A stretch of DNA of 64,000 nucleotides from Micrasema longulum (taxonomy: Eukaryota; Arthropoda; Insecta; Trichoptera; Brachycentridae). Each line of letters starts with the position of its first letter. Positions within the stretch are counted from its first letter, which is position 1. Both the position numbers and the translations under genes were made by a program. Below the pieces are notes generated by a model. It was not told the DNA's origin. It was given only the letters and a program-made list of their open reading frames with translations, and made no database searches. The stretch is from contig JAGVSM010003544.1 of NCBI GenBank assembly GCA_022494885.1, forward strand, positions 276,638 to 340,637, written 5' to 3'. This document shows positions 10,605 to 19,810 of this stretch, piece after piece.

Positions 10605-11112
10605 CCTTGCATCTCTACTCTCGCGACGGGATTGGTCGGCTAACTTCCGTCCGGCATTGGCAGCGCATATTCTTTGAGTATAAAAGGTCGCAGCGCCATT
10701 TCATAAATTAGTCTCATTCTACTGTTAGTGTTTGAATCATCTCCCGCTCTACCCTCCGCCGATGCCGACTACTCTTCAAGACCTTTACCTTGTATATTAT
10801 AAGCAAAACTCTCATATAAAAAAATAGTAAAAAGACTTTCGCCTGCCCTTGGATTCGACAACTGGAATTCTCACCTTACGGATCCCGACCGCAGCGCTTT
10901 CTTTTAGAATTAAAAGTCCTTTTCTAGAATTAAAAGTCCTTTCCTACGAGTTAATTCGGCTTTTCGCTACCAGTGAAACCAGCGTGTGCTTTGGCCTTCG
11001 GTTCTCGCTGCCAGTAAAACCAGTTCGCGCTTCGTTCTTTGGTTTCTCCTGCCTTACAACCAGCGGAAGGGACGACCTCGTGAAAGTGGTGGACCTGCTA
11101 ACTCGTCGGTAG
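10605..11112 (+). promoter_or_regulatory. LTR- or promoter-like patch
   Basis: GC-richer than its surroundings. It holds a good TATA box (GAGTATAAAAGG, TATA at 10,679), an initiator-like ATTAGTCTCATTC about 30 bases on, and then a 20-base direct repeat of TAGAATTAAAAGTCCT (10,905 and 10,925) and three imperfect AACCAGCG/AACCAGTTCG repeats. This is the layout of a solo LTR or 5' LTR leader, but I cannot define TG...CA ends or a primer binding site. An 87-residue open frame here shows no domain. Confidence 0.35.
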
Positions 11113-11550
11113 CGCGTCAGCTACACATTACATATCTAAACATGCCATTGATAAATATACAATAAAAATGTTTAAACGATTGGATAAATGTAAATATAAA
11201 TATGGATTACAATATTTTTTTATGTTTAAAAACGGCAAACATAACACGGATCATTGTTAAAATATCTGCTTAATAAAATTGATCCGAATAACATGAAAAT
11301 TTGATGATCATTTTATACTTATAAACGATATTTTATTTTAAAATCTTTGGAAAGATATCGTGTTTAATAATTTGTTTTAAGATAAATAAACTTTATGTAT
11401 AATTATTATATTCGCATAAATGATACATATTTTTTTCTATTCCAATCCACTTTAATATATTGAGTTAATCTGAAGACTGTAACTTTCCAAAAAAGAGACT
11501 AGCGCTTGTGCTTAGAACAAAAGTTATTGATCGATTTGGTGTTTATTTTG
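11113..11550. other. AT-rich spacer
   Basis: No gene. 11,478-11,525 is the second copy of the repeat at 7,087-7,135. Confidence 0.5.
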
Positions 11551-11562
11551 TATAACTCCATA

Positions 11563-11654
11563 TTTAAACTTATAATTAGAAATCAAACACTGATTTGAGT
11601 CTACTGAATTCAGTAGACTCAAATCAGTGTTTGATTTCTAATTATAAGTTTAAA
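11563..11654. repeat. Perfect 92-bp palindrome
   Basis: Two 46-base arms are exact reverse complements with no spacer. The centre is CTACTGAA/TTCAGTAG, between 11,608 and 11,609. Outside the perfect core, TATAACT (left) and AGTTATA (right) also match after a few mismatches. Confidence 0.97.
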
Positions 11655-11986
11655 CAAAAGTTATATTTATTAAATCAATTCTCAATTTAACCAATGAAAA
11701 ATAATAGAAAATAATCGGGATTTGCTTTGTAAAATAACATTAAATATATATTTTTAATTAAACACTTGGTATGTATAGACCACACACGAGTTTTAAAACG
11801 AACGTATAAAAACGATTTTTAACTATTTATTTTTTTATTCATTTTTAAAAAGGTAAAAATAACATTAGAAAAACAAGGCATCTTATGTGTATTTTATTTG
11901 TGTTATAATAAGTACAGATTTAATCAAAAGAAAGATGACAAAAATAATTCTTTTATCTTATTTAAATTATTTATTGACAATTCTTG
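11655..11986. other. AT-rich spacer
   Basis: Nothing recognisable. Confidence 0.5.
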
Positions 11987-12091
11987 ATGGAATTCCATTG
12001 TAATAATGTAATAACTTATATTTCCATAAAAGTTATTAATTTAAAAAATACTTGCTACACTTTCACTTATTTATTTTGACCAATTAGCGAT

Positions 12092-12704
12092 ATTAGCACG
12101 TAATAATGACTACAAAGAATAACTAGTGAATAATTTAATACGGAAAAAACAAAAGAAAAATACAATGTCTCAATCATGTGCAGGACTTACATCTATCGAC
12201 AAAAATTAAAATAAAAAGTCGGTAAAATTAAATTATATCGGAAATACTAGCAATAAAATAAAACAAGTTTTACATAAGAATAATCTTTTAGTTTCATTTT
12301 TTAATAAAAAGTCTTTGGGCCAAACATTAATTTATAGTAAAGATCAGGTCGACAAATTGGAAAATAGCGGAAAATACGAACTAACATGTACTTGTCCTGG
12401 TTCATATATAGGACAAAGCGGGAGAGCTATTAAATACAAAGTGAATGAACATTTAGCTTCACAAAAATTAAATAACGACTTATCAAACTATGCATGACAT
12501 TTAAATGAATTTAAACATACTTTTGATAAAACAAAAAACATAAAAATTTTACATATAGGACATAAAGGTCAAAAGTTAGACAGATTAGAAATTTTAGAAA
12601 TAAATAGGAAAAAAAATAATAGTGACAGAATTTTAATAAATCAGCAGATAGATTTTAAAAACTCACCCTTATTAGCCCCCTTAGTTAGACCCTGTACATT
12701 GTAA
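12092..12704 (+). pseudogene. PLE GIY-YIG endonuclease segment
   Basis: The frame reads LGQTLIYSKDQVDKLENS, GKYELTCTC, SYIGQSGRAIKYKVNEHL, then (after one TGA at 12,495) HLNEFKHTFDKTKNIKILHI, LEILEINRKK, and ends LVRPCTL before a stop at 12,702. The pattern G-Y-L-C-C, YIGQ(S/T)GR, H and the downstream H and E residues is the GIY-YIG nuclease domain that follows the RT in PLEs, where it nicks target DNA. One or two in-frame stops make it inactive. The copy at 28.1 kb is closely alignable over most of this length. Confidence 0.8.
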
Positions 12705-12906
12705 TAAAACAATAAATATATTTCAAGTAATAGAATATTTTCTTAAAGTACACCGCCGCCAACACATGTTTCAATAATTTGTCTCACTCTGTTCCATTGC
12801 AATATTGCGTATTGTATCGTTTTTAACTTATTTTTAAATGTACCTTCACTTAGAATAATATTTAGTTTTATATAAATTACCCTTACACTGTATAATATTC
12901 ACCAGT

Positions 12907-12945
12907 CTGAAGATGCCCATTAGAGGGTGAAAGCGCCGATTGGTC
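12907..12945 (+). ncRNA. Hammerhead-ribozyme-like motif at PLE 3' end
   Basis: CTGAAGA (12,907-12,913) fits the CUGANGA core. It is followed by CCC-ATTAGA-GGG as a short stem II, GAAA (12,929-12,932) and a GGTC that could be the cleavage triplet (12,942-12,945). Hammerheads have been reported in PLE terminal repeats. Here stem II has an extra base and stem III pairs poorly, so it may be decayed. The left inverted arm starts its match right at this stem III. Confidence 0.4.
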
Positions 12946-13026
12946 AAAATAAATAAGTGGAAGTGTACCAAGTATTTTTTAAATTAAAAACTTATATGGA
13001 AATATAAGTTATTACATCAATTCCTT

Positions 13027-13339
13027 TATCCATATCATGCTTTATATAAATTTAGTCGTTCAAACTTATACATTAAGCTTGTTAGTGTAGTTCAAACTTT
13101 TTATATACATAATAGGCGCTTGAAATGTTACCAACTTCACGCTGCTGTAGCAACCAAATGGTTAATGAAAGTGCGCTCATGTTTTGACACGTGTCAGTTT
13201 GTTAAATTGTTAATAATTCTACCAAAGCATATCGTTTTACAACACAGTCAAAAAAGTTTGTGGAAGTGGAACTCAAACTCCATAGTGTTATTGCTATGTG
13301 TTTAGCTGTAAAATCGCAACCAGTCATTATTCATAAGCT
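13027..13339. other. Spacer, probably maT 5' flank
   Basis: AT-rich. It may include the 5' terminal region of the following transposon, but no inverted terminal repeat could be paired with its 3' side. Confidence 0.4.
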
Positions 13340-14286
13340 ATGACATTTACATATGAACAAAATGTTTGTGTATTGGACCATTTTAAGTAACAATCATACT
13401 GGTAGCATAAAAAACCCCATGGAGGTGGAAATCCAAAAACAGCAACCACTACAGAAATGGTTCTAAAGGTGAAGGCCACAATTCCACGACAAAGCGCAAT
13501 TCAATTGACGAAAAATTTCAATGTGTCTGCCTGTAGCATGGGGCACATTTAAAGAAGTAAACTACAATTGAAGTCCGACAAAATACACAAAGTGCAAAAT
13601 TTAACGCCGGCACAAAAGACAGTTTGCCTGGCAAAATCAAAGGTGTTTAAACACTTGCACGTTGGTGACGAGCTAGAAAATTTGGTATTTTCCTTTAAAA
13701 AAATTTCTACGGTTCAGCAATAGGTAAACAAACAAAACGATCGTGTATGGCGACAGTGCAAATTAAAAGACAATTAAGACCAGCGAATCGCTCTGCAAAA
13801 GAAAGCGCCTGCATCAGTGATGGTTTGGGTCGCGGTAACTGCCACAGGACGCTGATCACTAGTTTTCATTGGACAGAACGTAAAGTTAAATCAGCAAATC
13901 TACCGTAAAAAGATTTTAAATGATGCGTTGTTACCTTGAACGTGTTAAAAAATCGGTACAAACTATTGGAAGTTTCAACAAGACTCGGTACCATCCCATA
14001 AAACCCGTGAAACCCAACGTTTTTTACAAGAAAAAAGTCTTAGCTTCATTTCATCACAACAGTGGCCTCCATATTCCCCGGACTTCAACCGGATGGACTT
14101 TTCCATATGATCTATTCTAGAGGCCAAAGTATCAGCTAAAAAAATTTAGACGGTCGACGCCTCAAAGATTGCTCTTCGCCGAGAATGGGACAAAATACCA
14201 TCAGCCACATTCGTGCAGCGTGTGAAGCCTTTTTGGACAGACTTGATGCTTTAATCCGCGATAAAGATGGCTACTTCGAACAATAA
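13340..14286 (+). pseudogene. maT (DD37D) Tc1/mariner transposase
   Basis: Starts MTFTYEQNVCVLDHFK. It then has an N-terminal HTH region (EMVLKVKATIPRQSAIQL, NFNVSACSMGHI), followed by LTPAQKTVCLAKSKVFKHL, SVMVWVAVTATGR, FIGQNVKLNQQIYRKKILND, QQDSVPSHKTRETQRF and QWPPYSPDFNRMDFSI. From the Asp of QDS to the Asp of RMD there are 37 residues, the signature spacing of the maT group. The C-terminus CEAFLDRLDALIRDKDGYFE ends at a TAA (14,284-14,286). The first catalytic Asp (usually DEK-F) is lost, here SFKKISTV. At least three frameshifts and several stops are present. Total length (about 315 codons) fits a near full-length copy. Confidence 0.85.
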
Positions 14287-14766
14287 CATATTTGTTTTAG
14301 AAATCGAAATGTTTTTACAATATACTGAAGTTTTAAATTTAAAAAAATCAAAATTGACAACATTACAGAATTTCCAATTGGTAAAACACGTGCTGACCCC
14401 TGTATTTACCCTTTTGATTGTAAAAATATTACATTCAAAATGGGAATTTGAGAAAATATTTATCCTGCAAATACTTGGTAATTTTACAATAACAGGTAAA
14501 TGCAGGATAAATACATATTGTTTACACTTATGCAATCATATCCATACACATGTCCACTGTCCACCCTCACAAACCCTCTATCATTTTTATTTTTTTTACA
14601 TTGTTTTGCACGTATAATATCTAATCTTTATTTTCATGTATTTATTTCTATGTGTATGTGTCATTGGTTTTTTATTCTATGTACATTTTGTTTATTGTAT
14701 GTTAAATCTGTGTAACTGTTGATATCCTTAATAAATATAATAAACATATAAAAAAACAAAAAAACA
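14287..14766 (+). other. AT-rich sequence ending in a poly-A-like tail
   Basis: Contains a small hairpin (TATTTATCCTGCA at 14,458 against TGCAGGATAAATA at 14,503). It ends in AATAAATATAATAAACATA followed by A-rich sequence near 14,731-14,766, as at the 3' end of a retroposed sequence. No coding motif seen. Confidence 0.4.
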
Positions 14767-16555
14767 CTTAGAATTCACAGTTCGTTATAAATAATTGGCA
14801 TCTAAATATAATATGCGTTATATATTATATAGTTTTGTAAAAATAAGTACAAGGTAAATAAAATTATTTTGTTTTGTGTACATGCTGCAATGTGAAAATT
14901 CCGGGGGCGAGGCACCGACCAGAACGTCCACATCCACCGACCGGATAAATCAAGTTAAACATGAAACAAAAGTTACCTTTTACCATAATAAATCCCTTCC
15001 ATCCCATGTGACCTATGCACCGCACGAATATTCAAGGTACAGCGAAGATAAAATTAATAGAAAAATACGTAAAAACATGATATGCTTTCAACGCAGATAA
15101 AAATATGGAATATTAAACAAAATATATAAAAGCCTTATACGATTACTATAATTGCACAAGAATATGACGTTACCCACAGCTGTCAAAGGAATTTGATAAA
15201 ATGATTTTCCAAATTGCATTTCTTTTTAAGTTATTACTTTAAGCTAAAAGTGGAAGTTACTTTCCCTACAAAAGAAATTACCTACTTATTGGTTTACACA
15301 CCATGTCAGACCATTAATTATTTAAAATCATAAATAGTGAATTCACTTTTAAACAATACTAAATGAATGAACTTTTTGTTCGTACAAAAGAATTTCTGCA
15401 CCAAAGTTGCATTTCTGATACTAAATTGGAGAAAGCCTTGACAGTGATCTTCGTTGATAAAATCTACATTTCGTTAATATTTTGATATTCACGTAGCTGC
15501 TCATACGCGCGTGGTTAGTACCAATTCTCCGAAATGTTCGCGCATGACAGATCTGGACTTCACCCCGGGCAGGATAAGAGAAGTGAATTTAATATTTTTA
15601 GAAACGAATCATTCTCAATCCTGAGATCCCAGTTTGCTTAAATAAGTGATGTCCCGCGTTCGTCTTGACATTCTTGCGGCTTTCGCAACCACTCTTTACA
15701 GAAACACGTGGTTGAAAATGACGGCGTAGAAGACATTTTCCCGCTGGGACATTATTATAAAATTACAGGTTAAACAGGCGGGTTATTTAGTCTGTCCCGT
15801 GTTTATATCCCATTAAGGCGATGTACGAGAATGAGGAACATGAGAGACCGCGTGGCGTTCCTACGCTTCCTCAGTGTCAGAACATATCAGATAAATAGAT
15901 TACAATATAACATTACGACAAAGGAACCGGTCAAATTCAAATCATTAGTAATCGGGTAAAATAATTAAGTTCAATGGTTGAGAATAAAGTTTTCTGTATT
16001 GACGTACTGGAAATTTTCTTGCCTCCTCATCTCGGAATTGGCTGACTATGTCCGGCCGCCTCGCTCAGGCCCATAAAACAGAAAAGAAAGTATGGCGCAC
16101 TGTTTCGCGTCGCATAGACAACAGGGTGGCCCGCGCAAAAAATGTTCAATGAACCACCTACTTGAGTTTTGACGGTCCCTTTGTAAACTATCGAATCTGC
16201 ATTTTGCAAGGTTTACAGGAGAGCGAAAACAAAGTTTGATATTTTTTTAAGAGGCTGTCAGATATGGTACAATTGCCAAATATGTGTTTATTGTAGTTTT
16301 TATAGGTAGTGTATATCATGCTTATTAAAGTTTTTAAATATTGTGAATGCTTTATTAGATATTTTACTTTCAACAGTTTACCTCGAATCGATTTCAACAA
16401 TAAATATCATTTTTTTTATTTTTTTAAAAATTTATTTGGAAGTTCAACAAGAATACATAAAATACATACATTTTTTAAGTGAGCATAACTAACGTTCTTT
16501 ACATATATTCTCAATTATAGAACTCCAACATCTTTCATAAATTATATAAAATAAG
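14767..16555. other. Spacer with GC-richer single-copy patch
   Basis: 15,460-16,210 is clearly less AT-rich (several CGCG steps and a CACGTGGTTG-like E-box) and has no match elsewhere in the window. The rest is AT-rich and featureless. Confidence 0.45.
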
Positions 16556-16559
16556 AGTG

Positions 16560-16745
16560 TAAAATCAATTTAATGTGGTAATTTCGATGTTTTACACCGG
16601 AAATATTTTATTGGAAGATATCGAATGTGGGAGATTCGATGTTATTCCTTGAATTTTTTTATTTTAAGATACCAAAAGTGGTAAATTCGATGTTACACGC
16701 CGGAATTTCAAAGTTTTAGAACATCGAAACTAGTAAATTAATTGC
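16560..16745 (+). repeat. Array 1 of about 52-bp periodic repeats
   Basis: Three imperfect units keyed on TTCGATGTT at 16,583, 16,635 and 16,686 (steps of 52 and 51). Two of the units continue TTACACCGGAA or TACACGCCGGAA. Same unit type and orientation as the arrays at 19.2 and 19.7 kb. Confidence 0.8.
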
Positions 16746-17685
16746 TTTATCAGAAAACTGTTTTTGTGCTGAGTACCGGTATCGAATGCCTAGCAAAAAT
16801 TTATTATTTTAAATACATTGTTTTGTCGATGGCTAAAAAACGATAAACAATTTCAACATAAGATTTGATTATAAAAATACGTAATATAATTTCATTACAT
16901 TTATACTCAGTGATAATAAAAAAAGGGCTAGTAAATAAAAAAATTATTATCCCCTATTAATGCTTGAAATTCGTTAAAAATAATTAGACTCATTATAAAA
17001 ATGAAACTTCGTTATCAGAGTTATACGTTTTCAACCTATAAAAACGTTTTAATTTTATAATAATTTAAAATGAAGTATTACGAAGTGAATGCCTATTCAA
17101 TCAATAAACATAAGTTGTTTTAATCCCAAAGCTAAAAACACTAGCTTATTTGCTATTTGATTAGCTCTGTTTTTTTAAATATATGAATTGAAGCTCTTGG
17201 TTATTTCAATACAGATAAAATAATAAAAATATTAAAATTGCGTTTTGTTTCATGTACATTTCAATTATTAAAACGTAATTTTCGTCACTATTTTTTTTCG
17301 GGGCAGCCAATTATAAACAAAAGATATTTTTTTACTAAATCCTGAAATAATGATAATACGATAGAAATAATATAATTAATTGATCATGAATTTTTTACCA
17401 CAACCTAAACAATGTTTACTCTATTTAAAATAAAATGTTTGATGTACGAGTCTAAGTCTTGTATTAAGTCTGAAAGTGCAGAAATAAAACACAACATCAG
17501 TTCTTCAATTTTTAGCAGATAATAAAATGCGAAACATATTATTCTAAATTAAATATAAAAAAAGTTAGCTAAACAAAAAAATTTAAAAATTCCCAATGAA
17601 TTAAAACAAAGGTGTTTTTCTTAATTAATCATAAATAGTACAGATATTATAAAACAATCATACTATTTATTTATTGGGGAAAAAA
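16746..17685. other. AT-rich sequence between array 1 and the transposase-like pseudogene
   Basis: No motif recognised. It may belong to the same element. Confidence 0.4.
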
Positions 17686-17687
17686 CA

Positions 17688-18995
17688 TTAAACATCTTCT
17701 TCGTCTTGTATGTTATCGGGTGCTCCATGTTTTAGATCGGAATAAAATAACTGGTATTGTTTGGGTATAACATTGGTTGAACAGAGATATTGTTGATCAT
17801 TATATTTAGCTGTTAGTAAAGGTAGTGGCGCAGTGTAAAGTTTGCGTAATATAGTATTGTTGCCAACCATTTTTTTCCCTCGTCTTATTTCAATTTCGGT
17901 ATGCAATCACTGCTACTCATCCTGTCATGCGTATTAATACATGAAATTGGGCTCTTCTTTTTTTATGCATACCTCTTTCATGTTGTTCCATTTGATGTTT
18001 TCATTATTTGTAGTTTTCTTCTAATTTCGGCCTTCCAATTGTTGTTTAAAATCAAATATATCATCTTAGGATACTTCTTTAACTTTATACGGTTTTACTG
18101 ATATTTTAGCCCATCTAACCAGGGCATTCCATTGGCCTGACGAGTGAATTAACTTGCCTTTTGACTCTTTTTCAATAAATGCATGTACACTATCCACTTC
18201 AGATTGAGTATATTCTTGTTCCGAAAACCTGTGCGTTATGTCAACTTTTAAAAGTTTTAATAAATATATATACGTCATATATACAACCCTATTTCGATTT
18301 TGACCTGCACAGTCGTCAGACCAAAATCTGAATTAACAGGCACCGCTATTTTTAACCATATATTCTATGAACAGTTTCAGGCAACTGTTTACCTCATTGG
18401 CACCTCATTTGGCTACACATTTTGTCCACATATATCAGAACCCTTATTTTTGGCCATGTCAAATACTGTGAAATTGTAGAAGGACAATTTTCGTTTAAAA
18501 TAAAATAAAATAACGTCTCCATGCGGCATTTGAAGGATTTTTTAAAAATTAAATGAGGCGAACTACTTTAGAAGATTGGTTTTGAGCACCCAATTTATCA
18601 CTTGTTTTGATTTCACGGACCTTATTTTTATTTGATACGTGCATATCATAAGCTTTTGTTTGATCGTCGGAAAGACTTTTTTTATTCTGAAAGGCATGAC
18701 ATTTATCACATAAATCCTTTTTTGGAACAAAAAAGGCTATATATTTATATTATTGTTAATCATATCATGATTTGTGGTGATAGTAAGTATATATTCTGTA
18801 AAAAATCAGAACTGGTAGTATACAAATTTGCACGAGGGGAACTAAAATTCTCACCAGGTTCAGACAATATGGGTGATTGTTGGAGTGATTCAGGCAGCAG
18901 CGTGTTTAAAACTTCCCATTCTGTATCTTATATATCATTCTGTGGTATCAGTGATTCTATGAAAATAAAAATTATGAAAATTAAATTAAGTTAAA
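17688..18995 (-). pseudogene. DDE-transposase-like protein of the CGQNRN type
   Basis: Reverse strand, from high to low coordinate. First, a Ser/Pro-rich segment (LPESLQQSPILSEPGENFSS). Then VPKKDLCDKCHAFQNKKSLS, a Cys-X2-Cys pair. Then YFKRKLSFYNFTVFDMA, FWSDDCAGQNRNRVVYM and THRFSEQEYTQSEVDSVHAF, a Lys-rich IEKESKG, VKPYKVKEVS, KWNNMKEVCIKKEEPNFMY and finally IPKQYQLFYSDL, ending at 17,688. I recall the same order (C-X2-C; K-Y/F--D; SD-C-GQNRN; G/Y-S/TQ-E-DSVH--IE; PY-V-E; W-----) from a widespread group of insect and cnidarian transposon-like proteins, whose D, D and E/H residues suggest a DDE fold. That link is from memory. Several stops and at least two shifts are present, so it is dead. 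The periodic arrays at 16.6 and 19.2-19.8 kb lie on either side. Confidence 0.7.
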
Positions 18996-19149
18996 CGACA
19001 AAAAAATTGGTACGCATATGAACATTAATAATTCACTGCATACATTTAAACACTAATAGTCGTTATTAAAAAGTTCATGTATCGAATCTACTAAATAATC
19101 AAAACAAAATTCAGCGTATATAAACAAAACTGACACATTTGGATTTATT

Positions 19150-19390
19150 CGCTTATTCATTTCCACGGTAAACAAACGAAACTACCACTTTCGATTAAAC
19201 GTGAAAAAAAAATTCCCATGTAAACAGACGAAACTGGAATATTCGATGTTATGCACCAAATTATCTCCATTGTAAACAAGCGAAACTACCACATTCGACT
19301 AAAAGCCAAAAAGAACTCCACCGTATACAGACGAAACTGGCAGATTCGTCTTTACACGTCGGAAATAAATTATAACGTTGAATAAAATCA
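19150..19390 (+). repeat. Array 2 of about 52-bp periodic repeats
   Basis: Four units with TTCGA/TTCGT at 19,190, 19,242, 19,294 and 19,345 (steps 52, 52, 51). Each is preceded by GTAAACARACGAAACT-like sequence. Alternating units are more alike (1 with 3, 2 with 4), suggesting a dimeric higher-order unit of about 104 bp. Confidence 0.85.
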
Positions 19391-19704
19391 CATTATTTGA
19401 GTAAAACTAACCCGTTCTTTTGGAAATATCTTCAAATGTGTTACAGTCTGCAGCATTCGTGGATTTGTTTTTAATTTCTTTAGGTGATTCCGCTATATTT
19501 ATCTCCGTGTTCTACTGTGCATCCAAACCAGCCAAACTGAATATCCGTTTTGTACGGAATTTACTCATTTAACTGTTATTATCCGATAACTAATAAATAG
19601 TAAACTCACTTTTAATTGCGTAAACTGCAAAATTTTCGATAAATTTCTAATAAAAAGTAATATTGACAGAGCTCGCGATGAAACACTGAGCTCCGGCGAA
19701 AACT

Positions 19705-19810
19705 ATCCAAAATGCCAGATTCGACAATGTCACGTAATCTTCGCGCGATTCGAGCAAACGAAACTACCGATTCGATACTCTACGCCGGACGCATTTTGCA
19801 GCTTCGATTA
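19705..19810 (+). repeat. Array 3 of about 52-bp periodic repeats
   Basis: Two units: TTCGACAATGTCACG at 19,720 and TTCGATACTCTACGCCGG at 19,771 (step 51), the second with ACGAAACTACCG before it. Separated from array 2 by about 315 bases of other sequence. Confidence 0.7.

Larger units (their letters stand above)
11987..13026 (+). mobile_element. Penelope-like element remnant bounded by an inverted repeat
   Basis: The unit consists of an inverted left arm (about 11,987-12,089), an endonuclease-encoding segment and a right arm (about 12,935-13,026). The arms are imperfect reverse complements over about 90 bp, with a stretch around AATAAATAAGTG and a palindromic AACTTATAT...ATATAAGTT region. 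PLEs are known for terminal repeats in direct or inverted partial copies. The reverse-transcriptase part seen in the copy at 27.4 kb is absent, so this copy is 5'-truncated. Confidence 0.7.

Noticed and set aside
14267..14617. 116- and 94-codon overlapping frames on both strands
   Set aside because: AT-rich, begin inside the maT end or its flank, no domain.
18632..18994. 120-codon plus-strand open frame
   Set aside because: Shadow of the reverse-strand transposase-like pseudogene, whose motifs run through the same bases.
19150..19390. Regularly spaced repeats suggesting a CRISPR array
   Set aside because: Units are imperfect over their whole length with no constant-repeat/variable-spacer split, and the genome is eukaryotic.
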